64,000 nucleotides of DNA from Methylomonas montana (GTDB lineage Bacteria; Pseudomonadota; Gammaproteobacteria; Methylococcales; Methylomonadaceae). The number at the start of each line of letters is the position of its first letter. Position 1 is the first letter of the stretch. Shown here piece by piece: positions 44,465-53,286 of the stretch. A program made the translations under genes and the position numbers. The notes beneath the pieces are model-generated. The model was given only the letters and a program-made list of their open reading frames with translations, had not been told where the DNA came from and made no database searches. The stretch covers positions 496,001 through 560,000 of the forward strand of contig NZ_CP129884.1 in NCBI RefSeq assembly GCF_030490285.1. The letters are read 5' to 3'.

Positions 44465-44697
44465 GCGTATTAAGTCTGAGATTGCCGAATTCCGTACACC
44501 GCCATATCAAAGAGCTGGCGAGCAAGGAAGGGGTATCGATTAACCAATTAATCGCCAGTGCCGTTGCAGAAAAAGTCTCGGCCATCGCCACCGAAGACTA
44601 CTTGCAGGCCCGTGCCGAACGTGCCGATAAAGCCGCTTTTCAGGCTATTTTGGCTAAGGTGCCTAAGCGTGAATCGGTTTTAGGGGATGAGCTATAG
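44461..44697 (+). CDS. Ribbon-helix-helix antitoxin (HicB/CopG-like)
   Basis: This is a 78-residue protein. The N-terminal ribbon-helix-helix DNA-binding motif reads LSLRLPNSVHRHIKELASKEG and continues VSINQLIASAVAEKV; an acidic and alanine-rich C-terminal tail probably wraps the PIN toxin. It overlaps the toxin gene by four bases. It would neutralise the toxin and repress the operon through the palindrome at 44037-44052. Confidence 0.87.
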   Translation: MSVLSLRLPNSVHRHIKELASKEGVSINQLIASAVAEKVSAIATEDYLQARAERADKAAFQAILAKVPKRESVLGDEL

Positions 44698-44775
44698 GGC
44701 GGAGCATCTGTCATTGCGATAAAACGACTGTCTGTCAATCCGGAATAGTCTTTCAATTTCGATGAGATTACGGTA

Positions 44776-45264
44776 ATGACTGAGTCATACTTGGGGCAAG
44801 CAGTTTATGAGGACCTCAGAGAAAAGTGGCTGCACGAGGATGATTTGGTAAATCATAGGGTAACTTGGCTTTTAACATCGCAAGCACTTCTGCTTGGTGT
44901 ATTTGGGATACTAACCAAATTGAGGTTAGATTGGCATCAGCAAAATCTAAAGGACTATTGGCTAGTTGAAGTCTTCACCCCGTTTTCCTTGGCAGAACTG
45001 ATGACCCCTATTCTCTCTGCATTTGTCCTTGCATATCTTGGTCGTGGAATCTATGCGGCTTTCCGGGCACAGACTGAAATTAGATTACAGCTTGCAAAAC
45101 ATCAATGTTCTGGAAGGATTGCTATCGGTTTTTGCGTTGAAGTTTTTCGCGATTCAACTGAAGACGGTGCTAGGGCCTCGAAGCGTATGGTTTGGGCATT
45201 TGCGATTGCTTGGATGTTAATCTATGCCTATGAGTTGCTACGTATTTTGCAGATTCTCACCTAA
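44776..45264 (+). CDS. Unknown membrane protein with three predicted helices
   Basis: I do not recognise a named family. The 162-residue protein has a charged N-terminal helix (YEDLREKWLHEDDLVNHRV) followed by membrane segments WLLTSQALLLGVFGIL, PILSAFVLAYLGRGIYAAF and MVWAFAIAWMLIYAYELL. The HRVTWLLTSQALLL pattern recurs in small uncharacterised bacterial membrane proteins. It lies 78 bp after the toxin-antitoxin pair on the same strand in an AT-richer patch, which may indicate acquired DNA. No link to the pair can be shown. Confidence 0.7.
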   Translation: MTESYLGQAVYEDLREKWLHEDDLVNHRVTWLLTSQALLLGVFGILTKLRLDWHQQNLKDYWLVEVFTPFSLAELMTPILSAFVLAYLGRGIYAAFRAQTEIRLQLAKHQCSGRIAIGFCVEVFRDSTEDGARASKRMVWAFAIAWMLIYAYELLRILQILT

Positions 45265-45302
45265 GATATGGTTTAGAAACGCCTGAGTTGTCGAATGGCT
45301 TT

Positions 45303-46286
45303 TTATCGGGAATGCTCGCTTAAGAAACGGCTGATCCGCATTTCTAACCAATACTGTGGCCTAAACAGCGAGCCACCCACAAACCCCACATGCCCGCCGC
45401 CGGCGCAAACTTCCAGTTGAACCTGATCTGATAGTTCGGCGCTGGTTGGCAACACACGCTCGGTCATGAAAGGATCATCCCTGGCTTGCAATATTAAAGT
45501 GGGGACGCGGATGCTGTTTAGAAATTGTCGGGAACTGCTACGTCGGTAGTAGTCGTGAGCATCTTTAAAACCGTGCAAACCGGCGACAACCTTGTCGTCG
45601 TATTGCCAGAAGGATTTGATGCCCGATAGCTCGCCGAGCTTTAGAATCCGGTCGGCTTGTTCGTGTTGACCGATGTTTTGCAAATGTCGGAGTTTGACGC
45701 GCATGTAGTGCTTCAGCTCGCGCAGCAAATAGTCGCGATAGAGTTTCGAGAAGCCGTTGTCCAGTTTGTCGGCGCATTCGCTCAGTACCAATGGCACCGA
45801 TATAGCCACCGCAGCGCATAAATCCAGCTTGTCGCCTTGTTCGCCCAGCCATTTCAATAGCACGTTGCCACCCAGCGAGAAGCCTATCGCCGCCATGGCT
45901 CGATCCGGAAAACGCTGGCGTAAAGTCCGATACAAAAAATCGATGTCTTCGGTTTCGCCGGAGTGATAACAGCGCGCCATCCGATTCATCTCGCCGCTGC
46001 AACCGCGGAAATTCAGCGCCACACTGGCAAAGCCAGCGGCCGATAAGCTATGCTGCAAGCCGACAATATAGCCGGAGCGGCTGCTGCCGGCCAAGCCATG
46101 CAACAGGAGTACCAGCGGCTGGTTGCCGTTGTCGCACCAGTCGATGTCCAGGAAGTCGCCGTCCGGCGTGTTTAGCCGTTCGCGGCGGATGCCGGATGGT
46201 GGTGAGATGCGCCGCAGCAAGGCCGGATAGATAGTCTGCAAATGCGGGCTGTTCAGCCACCAGGCCGGGCGGAAGGCGTTGTGCAT
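45303..46286 (-). CDS. YheT-family alpha/beta hydrolase
   Basis: This is a 327-residue alpha/beta hydrolase of the YheT/AB-hydrolase-4 group. The nucleophile elbow is GFSLGGN (Ser about 150), the acid is likely in LQARDDPFMTERVLP, and the His is in AGGGHVGFVGG. LLHGLAGSSRSGYIVG forms the oxyanion-hole region and LNFRGCSGE is typical. The substrate is unknown. It is a single gene, convergent with the unknown membrane protein and divergent from the lytic transglycosylase. Confidence 0.9.
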   Translation of the reverse strand: MHNAFRPAWWLNSPHLQTIYPALLRRISPPSGIRRERLNTPDGDFLDIDWCDNGNQPLVLLLHGLAGSSRSGYIVGLQHSLSAAGFASVALNFRGCSGEMNRMARCYHSGETEDIDFLYRTLRQRFPDRAMAAIGFSLGGNVLLKWLGEQGDKLDLCAAVAISVPLVLSECADKLDNGFSKLYRDYLLRELKHYMRVKLRHLQNIGQHEQADRILKLGELSGIKSFWQYDDKVVAGLHGFKDAHDYYRRSSSRQFLNSIRVPTLILQARDDPFMTERVLPTSAELSDQVQLEVCAGGGHVGFVGGSLFRPQYWLEMRISRFLSEHSR

Positions 46287-46445
46287 GGTTGTGGACCTGC
46301 TTTATAGTAGTCGTTAGGTGATAGTTCGATAGAGGAATATACCTTTTGTATCGCCAAACGCTAGCGCGAGTCTTTGCGGCGGATGTTTCGCCGTTGCCTG
46401 TCTGAGGTTTTCCGGATTATTTCCAACCATGTTTCACTATTCTTG

Positions 46446-47519
46446 ATGAGTCGGCCAATTCCTATCGCCAAAACACCGATTAAACCTGCCCAGCCTGGCC
46501 GTGCAAAAGCAGGTTCGGGTCGGAAGCCAAGCAAACCGCGCCGCAAAACCAAGCAGTTACGCAAACAAAATTGGTGGCTGGTTGTTTTGGAAGGCTTGGC
46601 GCTGGCGATTGCGGCTGTGCTGGCGACGATGTTCGTACTCGGTTACTCGGCTAGCTGGCTGTCCGGTCCCGGTTTTTTTACCAGTCTGTTGCCGTTCGCG
46701 GTCGGCGTGGTGATCTTGATGTTGGCGGCGGCGGCATTGTTGATTGCCTGGTCGCGCTTGCGAGTTTGGTTGCATGGCCGGTTGGATTATTTGCCCTCCG
46801 CGCTGGCGGTGAGTCTGGCCGCTTCGACCGGCTGGTTCGTGATGCACGACGGCTATATCGAGGTGTTCACGCATTTTCGCACCTTGGTCGGTGGCAAGCA
46901 GGAAGCCGAACGGGTGACGCTGGCGCATCAAGTCTACGCGGCGTATCGGCGCCACGGCATCGGCGGATTACAGAAAATGATGGAGCGTGCCGATGCCTTC
47001 AATCCGGCAATCGAGGATGCTGCAAAGGCGTTTGATGTCGATGTCAATTTGCTGCAAGGCATCGCTGCTACCGAATCGTCTTTTATGCCGCGCGACAGCT
47101 TTGATGGCGGCAAAGGCCTGTTCCAGATCACTGCCGTGCCCAAAGCCATTACCCGCGAGGCCGCCGACGAGTTGGACGTGGCGGAACTGCAAGTCAACGA
47201 CCCCAGGCACAATGCTTTTGTGGCCGCCGCCACCTTCAAGCACTATTTGCAACAAATGAACGGCGATCTGTTTTTAGGTTTGTTGGCTTACAACATCGGG
47301 CCGCGCAACGGCGGCTTGCGTTTCATCATGCAGCAATACGGCGCCAAAGACTTCGTGACGATGCAGCCGTATCTGCAAACCTTGCCGAGAGATTACCCGA
47401 TCCGGGTATTGTCTTACGCTTTGGCGTTCAAACTTTACCAGCGCGAGGGCAAACTGCCGGCTTACGAAGAAGGCGACAATGCCGTCAAAATCCAACTGGT
47501 CGGCATTCCCGGATTTTGA
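46446..47519 (+). CDS. Membrane-anchored SLT-type lytic transglycosylase
   Basis: This is a 357-residue protein. A Lys/Arg/Pro-rich cytoplasmic tail (about residues 1-45) precedes three hydrophobic segments (VVLEGLALAIAAVLATMFVL; FFTSLLPFAVGVVILML; SALAVSLAASTGWFVM). A C-terminal SLT domain carries the catalytic Glu in GIAATESSFMPRDSFDGGKG, then LFQITAVPK and LLAYNIGPRNGG. It would cleave peptidoglycan in the periplasm. An open frame extends 24 codons upstream; the ATG at 46446 is a best guess without a clear ribosome-binding site. Confidence 0.87.
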   Translation: MSRPIPIAKTPIKPAQPGRAKAGSGRKPSKPRRKTKQLRKQNWWLVVLEGLALAIAAVLATMFVLGYSASWLSGPGFFTSLLPFAVGVVILMLAAAALLIAWSRLRVWLHGRLDYLPSALAVSLAASTGWFVMHDGYIEVFTHFRTLVGGKQEAERVTLAHQVYAAYRRHGIGGLQKMMERADAFNPAIEDAAKAFDVDVNLLQGIAATESSFMPRDSFDGGKGLFQITAVPKAITREAADELDVAELQVNDPRHNAFVAAATFKHYLQQMNGDLFLGLLAYNIGPRNGGLRFIMQQYGAKDFVTMQPYLQTLPRDYPIRVLSYALAFKLYQREGKLPAYEEGDNAVKIQLVGIPGF

Positions 47520-47529
47520 CGGCGGCGAG

Positions 47530-49395
47530 TCAACGCCGGTAGATTTCGCTGCCGGCCTTGATCGCCCGCTTGGCGATCGCTGCATGCGGGCCGGATTTAC
47601 TCAGCACGAACAGGCTGTGCGGCAGAGATAGTTGGGCGAGCAGTTGTTGCGTCAGTTTTTGTTCGTTGGCGAAGGCCTTTTTGGCGAACACCAGCACATA
47701 GGTTTTCGCGTCGGGATAGTGTTGCATCGGCTTTTCGGCCAGCCACAAACGTTTGACGCCGGCGACTGCCGCCGCTGCCCCGTGCAACGCGGCCAAGGTT
47801 TCATTATCGGCTTGAGGTTTGCTCAGAGTGTCCTTACGGCTTAGGTTTTGCCGTTCGATGTCGGCAGCTTGATTGATGTCGATTTGCTGTTCCGCCCGGC
47901 GCAGCCACTGCTCGGCGGCGGCGAGGTCGCCCTGGCGGCGGTGGAAATATTCCAGCCAGCGACAGCCGTCTATCGTCAACTCCGGCTTGGCGTCCATGGC
48001 TGCCTGTATCGCGCCGACTCCGGCCGGGTCGCCGCGTTTCAACAGCAGACGGCCGATCACGAAATCGGCATTGGCGTCGGCATGGGCGGCGCGGTAGCGC
48101 TGGAACAGCGGCAGCGGATCGGTGTCCGGTGCGAATTCCTCGGTCAGCACCGCCAAATGCCATTGCTGCTCGGCGCTGAGTTGTTCCGTTGGCAATTGCG
48201 CCAATTCGGCGAGTTGCCGGCGGCCGTCTTGGCAATATTGAAATCGCTCGCGCCATTTTTCGCCGTGGTTGTCTAGCCAGAGCCGGTCGAAATCGGCTAG
48301 TACGCCAGCCAATTGTTCGCCCAACCAGGCCTGTGCGGCCGAATGAGCCGGCATTTTTGGCAACGGCGCCTCGGTTTGCAGTGCTTGCAAGCGGTCGTTC
48401 AGCGCCGGATGAGTATCGTAATGGCCGGTTTCGACGGCTAACGCATCGGCAACCTTGGTGCGCAACTCGTCGGTTTCGAACGGCGCTTGTCCGAGGAAGT
48501 CGAGCAGCGGCCCGAAAGGCGCGGCTGGCTGTTCGCAAAGATCGGCCCGCTGAAAAAATGGCGTCCAAAACCGCTCGTTGATCAGGCCGCTCACCACGTG
48601 ACTATTGACCAGTGCCTGCGCGGCATCCGAGCGGCTAGTAAGTTGCGCGGCAACCGCGTCGGCGGTGAATTCGTTGCTGCGGGCCAGCGCGAACGAATAG
48701 GCGGCAAAGGTCGGCGCGTACCAATCGAAGAAGCGCCGCATCAGCACGGCGCCGATGTTTTGTTGCCGAGCCAGGCCGTCTACGATGCGCTGCCAACCCA
48801 GCCGGACCCGGTAAATCCAGCCGCCGAAACGGCCGTGCGCCGCCGACAAATGGCCTAGTTCGTGGGCGATCACGGCTTCGGCTTGGGCCGGCGACAGGCT
48901 TAGCAGCAGTTCCAGGCCAAGTATCAAGGTATTTTTCGGAAAGCCGAACACACCCAAGCGCGGGGTTTGCACGATCGCGGCGTTGGATTCCGCCGTCAAA
49001 ATCACTTGGTGAATGCGCGGCGCCCGTAGTTGGTGGCTCAGCGATTTTAAACGCCCGAACAGCTCCGGGTATTGTTTCGCGGTCAAACGATAGCCGTTCG
49101 GTGCTTCGAACCTGATCCACAGCGCCCGCAGCAACACGTAAATCATCCCCAGAATTACGAAGATCAATTTCTTCTTTAGCAGCAGAATCGCGAAGGTGGT
49201 ACTGGCCAGCGCCGCCCAGCCGATGCCGACGCTAAGCGCCAACAACGTAAACAGCACGCCGAAGATCACCAGATAACCCAGTAGCGCCAGCAGCCCGACT
49301 TTGGCTCGGTAAAGGTCCGGCCGCCGCAGAGCTTCCTGTTCCGCGCGGCGGATCAAGGCTTCCAACTGTTCGCGTTGTTCGGTGGTGGTTTTCAT
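47530..49395 (-). CDS. M48-family membrane metallopeptidase
   Basis: This 621-residue integral-membrane zinc peptidase is related to HtpX/Ste24. Two N-terminal membrane segments (about residues 35-95) are followed by the zinc motif HELGHLSAAH (HEXXH) near residue 180. A further Glu ligand is likely in ARSNEFTADAVAA. A long C-terminal region has TPR-like helices (DFVIGRLLLKRGDPAGV; WLEYFHRRQGDLAAAEQWLR). The ATG at 49395 has GGAG six bases upstream and is preferred over a start 15 codons earlier. It is convergent with the lytic transglycosylase, leaving only 10 bp between their stops. Probable role: envelope protein quality control. Confidence 0.9.
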   Translation of the reverse strand: MKTTTEQREQLEALIRRAEQEALRRPDLYRAKVGLLALLGYLVIFGVLFTLLALSVGIGWAALASTTFAILLLKKKLIFVILGMIYVLLRALWIRFEAPNGYRLTAKQYPELFGRLKSLSHQLRAPRIHQVILTAESNAAIVQTPRLGVFGFPKNTLILGLELLLSLSPAQAEAVIAHELGHLSAAHGRFGGWIYRVRLGWQRIVDGLARQQNIGAVLMRRFFDWYAPTFAAYSFALARSNEFTADAVAAQLTSRSDAAQALVNSHVVSGLINERFWTPFFQRADLCEQPAAPFGPLLDFLGQAPFETDELRTKVADALAVETGHYDTHPALNDRLQALQTEAPLPKMPAHSAAQAWLGEQLAGVLADFDRLWLDNHGEKWRERFQYCQDGRRQLAELAQLPTEQLSAEQQWHLAVLTEEFAPDTDPLPLFQRYRAAHADANADFVIGRLLLKRGDPAGVGAIQAAMDAKPELTIDGCRWLEYFHRRQGDLAAAEQWLRRAEQQIDINQAADIERQNLSRKDTLSKPQADNETLAALHGAAAAVAGVKRLWLAEKPMQHYPDAKTYVLVFAKKAFANEQKLTQQLLAQLSLPHSLFVLSKSGPHAAIAKRAIKAGSEIYRR

Positions 49396-49487
49396 ACAGG
49401 CTCCATTTGAAATTGGGAGGGGCGTGTTGTTGGCGCGCAAGCCGGGCTGCGCGTTGAACTTGGTCTAACGAAAATGATACGTTGTTT

Positions 49488-49691
49488 TTAGTGGTTTTGG
49501 TATTCCGGGGTTTCGGCGGGATTTCTTAATACCTTTAGCTCATTCGTGCTGCCGGCAAACGGATTTTCGATGGGCGGGACAATTTCCTTGAATTGGCGTT
49601 GTTCGAGGAATTTGGGCAATTCGAGCTTGGCTTTGTGTTGCCAGGCGGAAGGTGCTTCGCTTATCTGCGCTACGGCCCTATCGAAGATCAA
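49488..49691 (-). CDS. Doubtful short reading frame in a 465-bp gap
   Basis: Between the M48 gene and the PEP-CTERM gene the only candidate is a 67-codon minus-strand frame starting with TTG at 49691. Its product (IFDRAVAQISEAPSAWQHKA ... ending NPAETPEYQNH) looks protein-like in composition and stays open eight codons upstream. There is no ATG and no clear ribosome-binding site. It could be the 3' remnant of a decayed gene. I do not recognise it. Confidence 0.25.
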   Translation of the reverse strand: MIFDRAVAQISEAPSAWQHKAKLELPKFLEQRQFKEIVPPIENPFAGSTNELKVLRNPAETPEYQNH

Positions 49692-49819
49692 AAGCCAACG
49701 GGGGCAAGCTATTTTTTATGGTCAATCTTGCAAACCGGCAATCCGATTATTGGATGCGCCATATAGAAACATTACGAGCTTAGCGCCGTTTTTATGGTTG
49801 GCAATGAGCTGAAATTCCA

Positions 49820-49845
49820 CCGGCTGGGGTTCACGACCCAGCCGG
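49820..49845 (-). terminator. Hairpin after the PEP-CTERM gene
   Basis: CCGGCTGGG (49820-49828) pairs with CCCAGCCGG (49837-49845), 16 bp beyond the stop at 49861 in the direction of that gene. Only a weak T-rich tail follows on the minus strand. Confidence 0.6.
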
Positions 49846-49860
49846 CAGAGCGGAGCTTTA

Positions 49861-52800
49861 TCAGGCGTCCTTGGTCGCAGATTTGCGGCGTGCGGCCAAC
49901 AAACCCATCCCTGAAAGCATGAACCATACCGATCCCGGTAGCGGTACCGCAGAGGTAGCGATCACGATCGAATTGCTGAGGTATTGCACATCGAAGTGAA
50001 TCGAAGGATCAAATCCCGCCACCACAACGTTGTCAAAGATACCGGTCAGGCTGCCGGGATTGAAAGTCATCAACGTAAAGCTATCGCTTTGGCCCGGGTC
50101 GTAGCCACCAAGGCTGTTGATTTGCAGGGTACCGGACAATGCCACACTGCTGCCGATGCCCTGAATCGAGATGGTATCGAAACTGGCCAACGACGCCAGA
50201 TCGAAATCCAGCACCCCGCCCGCCAATTGTCGGAAAGTACTATTGTTGCCAAAGTCGATAGCCAGCGCACCAACCGCATTGTCGCCACCGGCCTGAATTT
50301 GGCCACTATTGACAAGGCGATTACCCGAACCCGCCACACTAAAAGTGCCGTTACCTGACAGCGTGCCCTGGTTGGTAAAATCCCTGGAGCTGGAATTGGT
50401 TTCAAACACCGCATTGGCCGCAACCTGGATGTCGCCTTGGTTGGTAAAGCCGTTGGCGGTAGCCGCTCCGGACAAGCTCACGGTACCCAGTTGCACGTCC
50501 ACCGTGCCGGTGTTGTTGAAGGTCGTGTTGACCGTCGTCGTGCTGGTGCCGCCGCTTTTTCGGAAGATGCCGGCGTTGTTGAAGGCCGGAAAACCAGCCA
50601 GATTGTTGAGGTCGCCGAAAGCGGTGGCGAAAACCTGCTGATTGCCCTGGCTGTCCCAGACCGCGCCAGACGCGTTATCGATCCGGCCCGAGCCGCCGCT
50701 GCCGGTCGCGTTCAAATTCAGATTGCCGCTGCTCCAGGTCACCGTGCCTTCGTTGCGCAGTACGCGGCCAGCATCCAGGTCGAGACCGTTGCTGCTGATC
50801 GTCGTAGTGCCTTGTAAGGTGGTGGTGCCCGTGCCGCTGTGCGTGCCGGCGGTGAAGTTGGCGTTGCCGGTCACCGTCAGGTTGCCGGCCCCGTTTAAGG
50901 TGCCGCCGCTTTGCGTGAAATTGGCGGTCTGCCAGTTCTGCGCCAGGTTTAGCGTGCCATTGGCCACTCGCGTGGTGCCGGCGATCGCGGCGCCGACGTT
51001 GGCGTTGACGATGCCACTGGTGACGCCCAGCGTGCCGGCGATATCGAAGCTGGTGCCGGTATTCAGATTGTGCGTGCCGCCCGCCAAATCCAATTCCGCA
51101 CCGCCGGCGGCTCTGAGCGTACCGCTATGCGTGCCGCCGCCGGACAAACTGATGCTGCCCAGTTGGGCATCGACCGTGCCGGTGTTGTTGAAGGTCGTGC
51201 TGACCGTCGTCGTGCCGGTGCCGCCGCTTTTTCGGAAGATGCCGGCGTTGTTGAAGGCCGGAAAACCAGCCAGATTGTTGAGGTCGCCGAAAGCGGTGGC
51301 GAAAACCTGCTGATTGCCCTGGCTGTCCCAGACCGCGCCAGACGCGTTATCGATCCGGCCCGAGCCGCCGCTGCCGGTCGCGTTCAAATTCAGATTGCCG
51401 CTGCTCCAGGTCACCGTGCCTTCGTTGCGCAGTACGCGGCCAGCATCCAGGTCGAGACCGTTGCTGCTGATCGTCGTAGTGCCTTGTAAGGTGGTGGTGC
51501 CCGTGCCGCTGTGCGTGCCGGCGGTGAAGTTGGCGTTGCCGGTCACCGTCAGGTTGCCGGCCCCGTTTAAGGTGCCGCCGCTTTGCGTGAAATTGGCGGT
51601 CTGCCAGTTCTGCGCCAGGTTTAGCGTGCCATTGGCCACTCGCGTGGTGCCGGCGATCGCGGCGCCGACGTTGGCGTTGACGATGCCACTGGTGACGCCC
51701 AGCGTGCCGGCGATATCGAAGCTGGTGCCGGTATTCAGATTGTGCGTGCCGCCCGCCAAATCCAATTCCGCACCGCCGGCGGCTCTGAGCGTACCGCTAT
51801 GCGTGCCGCCGCCGGACAAACTGATGCTGCCCAGTTGGGCATCGACCGTGCCGGTGTTGTTGAAGGTCGTGCTGACCGTCGTCGTGCCGGTGCCGCCGCT
51901 TTTTCGGAAGATGCCGGCGTTGTTGAAGGCCGGAAAACCAGCCAGATTGTTGAGGTCGCCGAAAGCGGTGGCGAAAACCTGCTGATTGCCCTGGCTGTCC
52001 CAGACCGCGCCAGACGCGTTATCGATCCGGCCCGAGCCGCCGCTGCCGGTCGCGTTCAAATTCAGATTGCCGCTGCTCCAGGTCACCGTGCCTTCGTTGC
52101 GCAGTACGCGGCCAGCATCCAGGTCGAGACCGTTGCTGCTGATCGTCGTAGTGCCTTGTAAGGTGGTGGTGCCCGTGCCGCTGTGCGTGCCGGCGGTGAA
52201 GTTGGCGTTGCCGGTCACCGTCAGGTTGCCGGCCCCGTTTAAGGTGCCGCCGCTTTGCGTGAAATTGGCGGTCTGCCAGTTCTGCGCCAGGTTTAGCGTG
52301 CCATTGGCCACTCGCGTGGTGCCGGCGATCGCGGCGCCGACGTTGGCGTTGACGATGCCACTGGTGACGCCCAGCGTGCCGGCGATATCGAAGCTGGTGC
52401 CGGTATTCAGATTGTGCGTGCCGCCCGCCAAATCCAATTCCGCACCGCCGGCGGCTCTGAGCGTACCGCTATGCGTGCCGCCGCCGGACAAACTGATGCT
52501 GCCCAGTTGGGCATCGACCGTGCCGGTGTTGTTGAAGGTCGTGCTGACCGTCGTCGTGCCGGTGCCGCCGCTTTTTCGGAAGATGCCGGCGTTGTTGAAG
52601 GCCGGAAAACCAGCCAGATTGTTGAGGTCGCCGAAAGCGGTGGCGAAAACCTGCTGATTGCTCTGGCTGTCCCAGACCGCGCCAGACGCGTTATCGACCC
52701 GGCCCGAACCGCCGCTGCCGGTCGCGTTCAAATTCAGATTGCCGCTGCTCCAGGTCACCGTGCCTTCGTTGCGCAGTACGCGGCCAGCATCCAGGTCGAG

Positions 52801-53286
52801 ACCGTTGCTGCTGATCGTCGTAGTGCCTTGTAAGGTGGTGGTGCCCGTGCCGCTGTGCGTGCCGGCGGTGAAGTTGGCGTTGCCGGTCACCGTCAGGTTG
52901 CCGGCCCCGTTCAAGGCGCCGCCGCTTTGCGTGAAATTCCCAATAGTCGAGTTGCCGGTAGCGTTGTTTGCGGTTGTAGCGCCGACCAGATTCAAAATGC
53001 CACTGGAGATGGCCAGTATTTCGTTACCGCCGTTAGTATTAACACTATTGACCGTAAACGGGCTGCCGGTACTACGGACGGTGATGGTTTGGGCGCCGGC
53101 GACGTCTAGCACGGTATCATCGCCGGCACCGGGTAAGGCTGGGAAGGAACTCCAGTTGCTGGTCACGTCCCAAAAACCCGAGGTGTTTGCCCAGTTGACC
53201 TGGGCCGCAGTACTTAGTCCGGGGGTTAACAATGAAATGATCATGGCGCTGAGCTGAGTGAGCCGGAAAGGGCTATTAATATGCAT
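49861..53286 (-). CDS. Repetitive PEP-CTERM (VPLP) surface protein
   Basis: This 1141-residue exported protein has a signal peptide (about residues 1-28, ending near LSTAA). A beta-helix-like body rich in Gly, Thr, Asn and Ser follows, and the C-terminal sorting signal is VPLPGSVWFMLSGMGLLAAR plus RK. That signal is the VPLP form of the PEP-CTERM motif cut by exosortase. Residues about 116-940 are tandem 224-residue repeats encoded by nearly identical 672-bp units. Each begins around FTQSGGTLNGAGNLTVTGN and ends near NGTLNLAQNWQTAN. Small pads such as GGTHSGTLRAAGGAELDLAG resemble autotransporter-like repeats. AGGAG nine bases before the ATG at 53286 fixes the start. The role is probably cell-surface or biofilm matrix; this is inference. 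Confidence 0.9.
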   Translation of the reverse strand: MHINSPFRLTQLSAMIISLLTPGLSTAAQVNWANTSGFWDVTSNWSSFPALPGAGDDTVLDVAGAQTITVRSTGSPFTVNSVNTNGGNEILAISSGILNLVGATTANNATGNSTIGNFTQSGGALNGAGNLTVTGNANFTAGTHSGTGTTTLQGTTTISSNGLDLDAGRVLRNEGTVTWSSGNLNLNATGSGGSGRVDNASGAVWDSQSNQQVFATAFGDLNNLAGFPAFNNAGIFRKSGGTGTTTVSTTFNNTGTVDAQLGSISLSGGGTHSGTLRAAGGAELDLAGGTHNLNTGTSFDIAGTLGVTSGIVNANVGAAIAGTTRVANGTLNLAQNWQTANFTQSGGTLNGAGNLTVTGNANFTAGTHSGTGTTTLQGTTTISSNGLDLDAGRVLRNEGTVTWSSGNLNLNATGSGGSGRIDNASGAVWDSQGNQQVFATAFGDLNNLAGFPAFNNAGIFRKSGGTGTTTVSTTFNNTGTVDAQLGSISLSGGGTHSGTLRAAGGAELDLAGGTHNLNTGTSFDIAGTLGVTSGIVNANVGAAIAGTTRVANGTLNLAQNWQTANFTQSGGTLNGAGNLTVTGNANFTAGTHSGTGTTTLQGTTTISSNGLDLDAGRVLRNEGTVTWSSGNLNLNATGSGGSGRIDNASGAVWDSQGNQQVFATAFGDLNNLAGFPAFNNAGIFRKSGGTGTTTVSTTFNNTGTVDAQLGSISLSGGGTHSGTLRAAGGAELDLAGGTHNLNTGTSFDIAGTLGVTSGIVNANVGAAIAGTTRVANGTLNLAQNWQTANFTQSGGTLNGAGNLTVTGNANFTAGTHSGTGTTTLQGTTTISSNGLDLDAGRVLRNEGTVTWSSGNLNLNATGSGGSGRIDNASGAVWDSQGNQQVFATAFGDLNNLAGFPAFNNAGIFRKSGGTSTTTVNTTFNNTGTVDVQLGTVSLSGAATANGFTNQGDIQVAANAVFETNSSSRDFTNQGTLSGNGTFSVAGSGNRLVNSGQIQAGGDNAVGALAIDFGNNSTFRQLAGGVLDFDLASLASFDTISIQGIGSSVALSGTLQINSLGGYDPGQSDSFTLMTFNPGSLTGIFDNVVVAGFDPSIHFDVQYLSNSIVIATSAVPLPGSVWFMLSGMGLLAARRKSATKDA
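50466..52940. repeat. Tandem array of a 672-bp unit, about 3.7 copies
   Basis: The landmark CTGACCGTCGTCGT and its surroundings recur near 50527, 51199, 51871 and 52543, spaced exactly 672 bp. CCGCTTTGCGTGAAATT recurs near 50907, 51579, 52251 and 52923. The units 50642-51313, 51314-51985 and 51986-52657 look identical at all places compared. The outermost parts (before 50530 and after 52660) carry substitutions, as expected for edges of an array that is homogenised by recombination. The unit is a multiple of three and keeps the reading frame of the PEP-CTERM protein. Confidence 0.93.

Noticed and set aside
50642-52657. Three identical 223-codon plus-strand frames in tandem
   Set aside because: They are antisense readings of the 672-bp repeat of the PEP-CTERM gene. 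They are repeated only because the DNA is repeated.
50466-52940. CRISPR array as an explanation of the tandem repeats
   Set aside because: The unit is 672 bp without short repeats separated by unique spacers, it is coding, and no cas gene is present.
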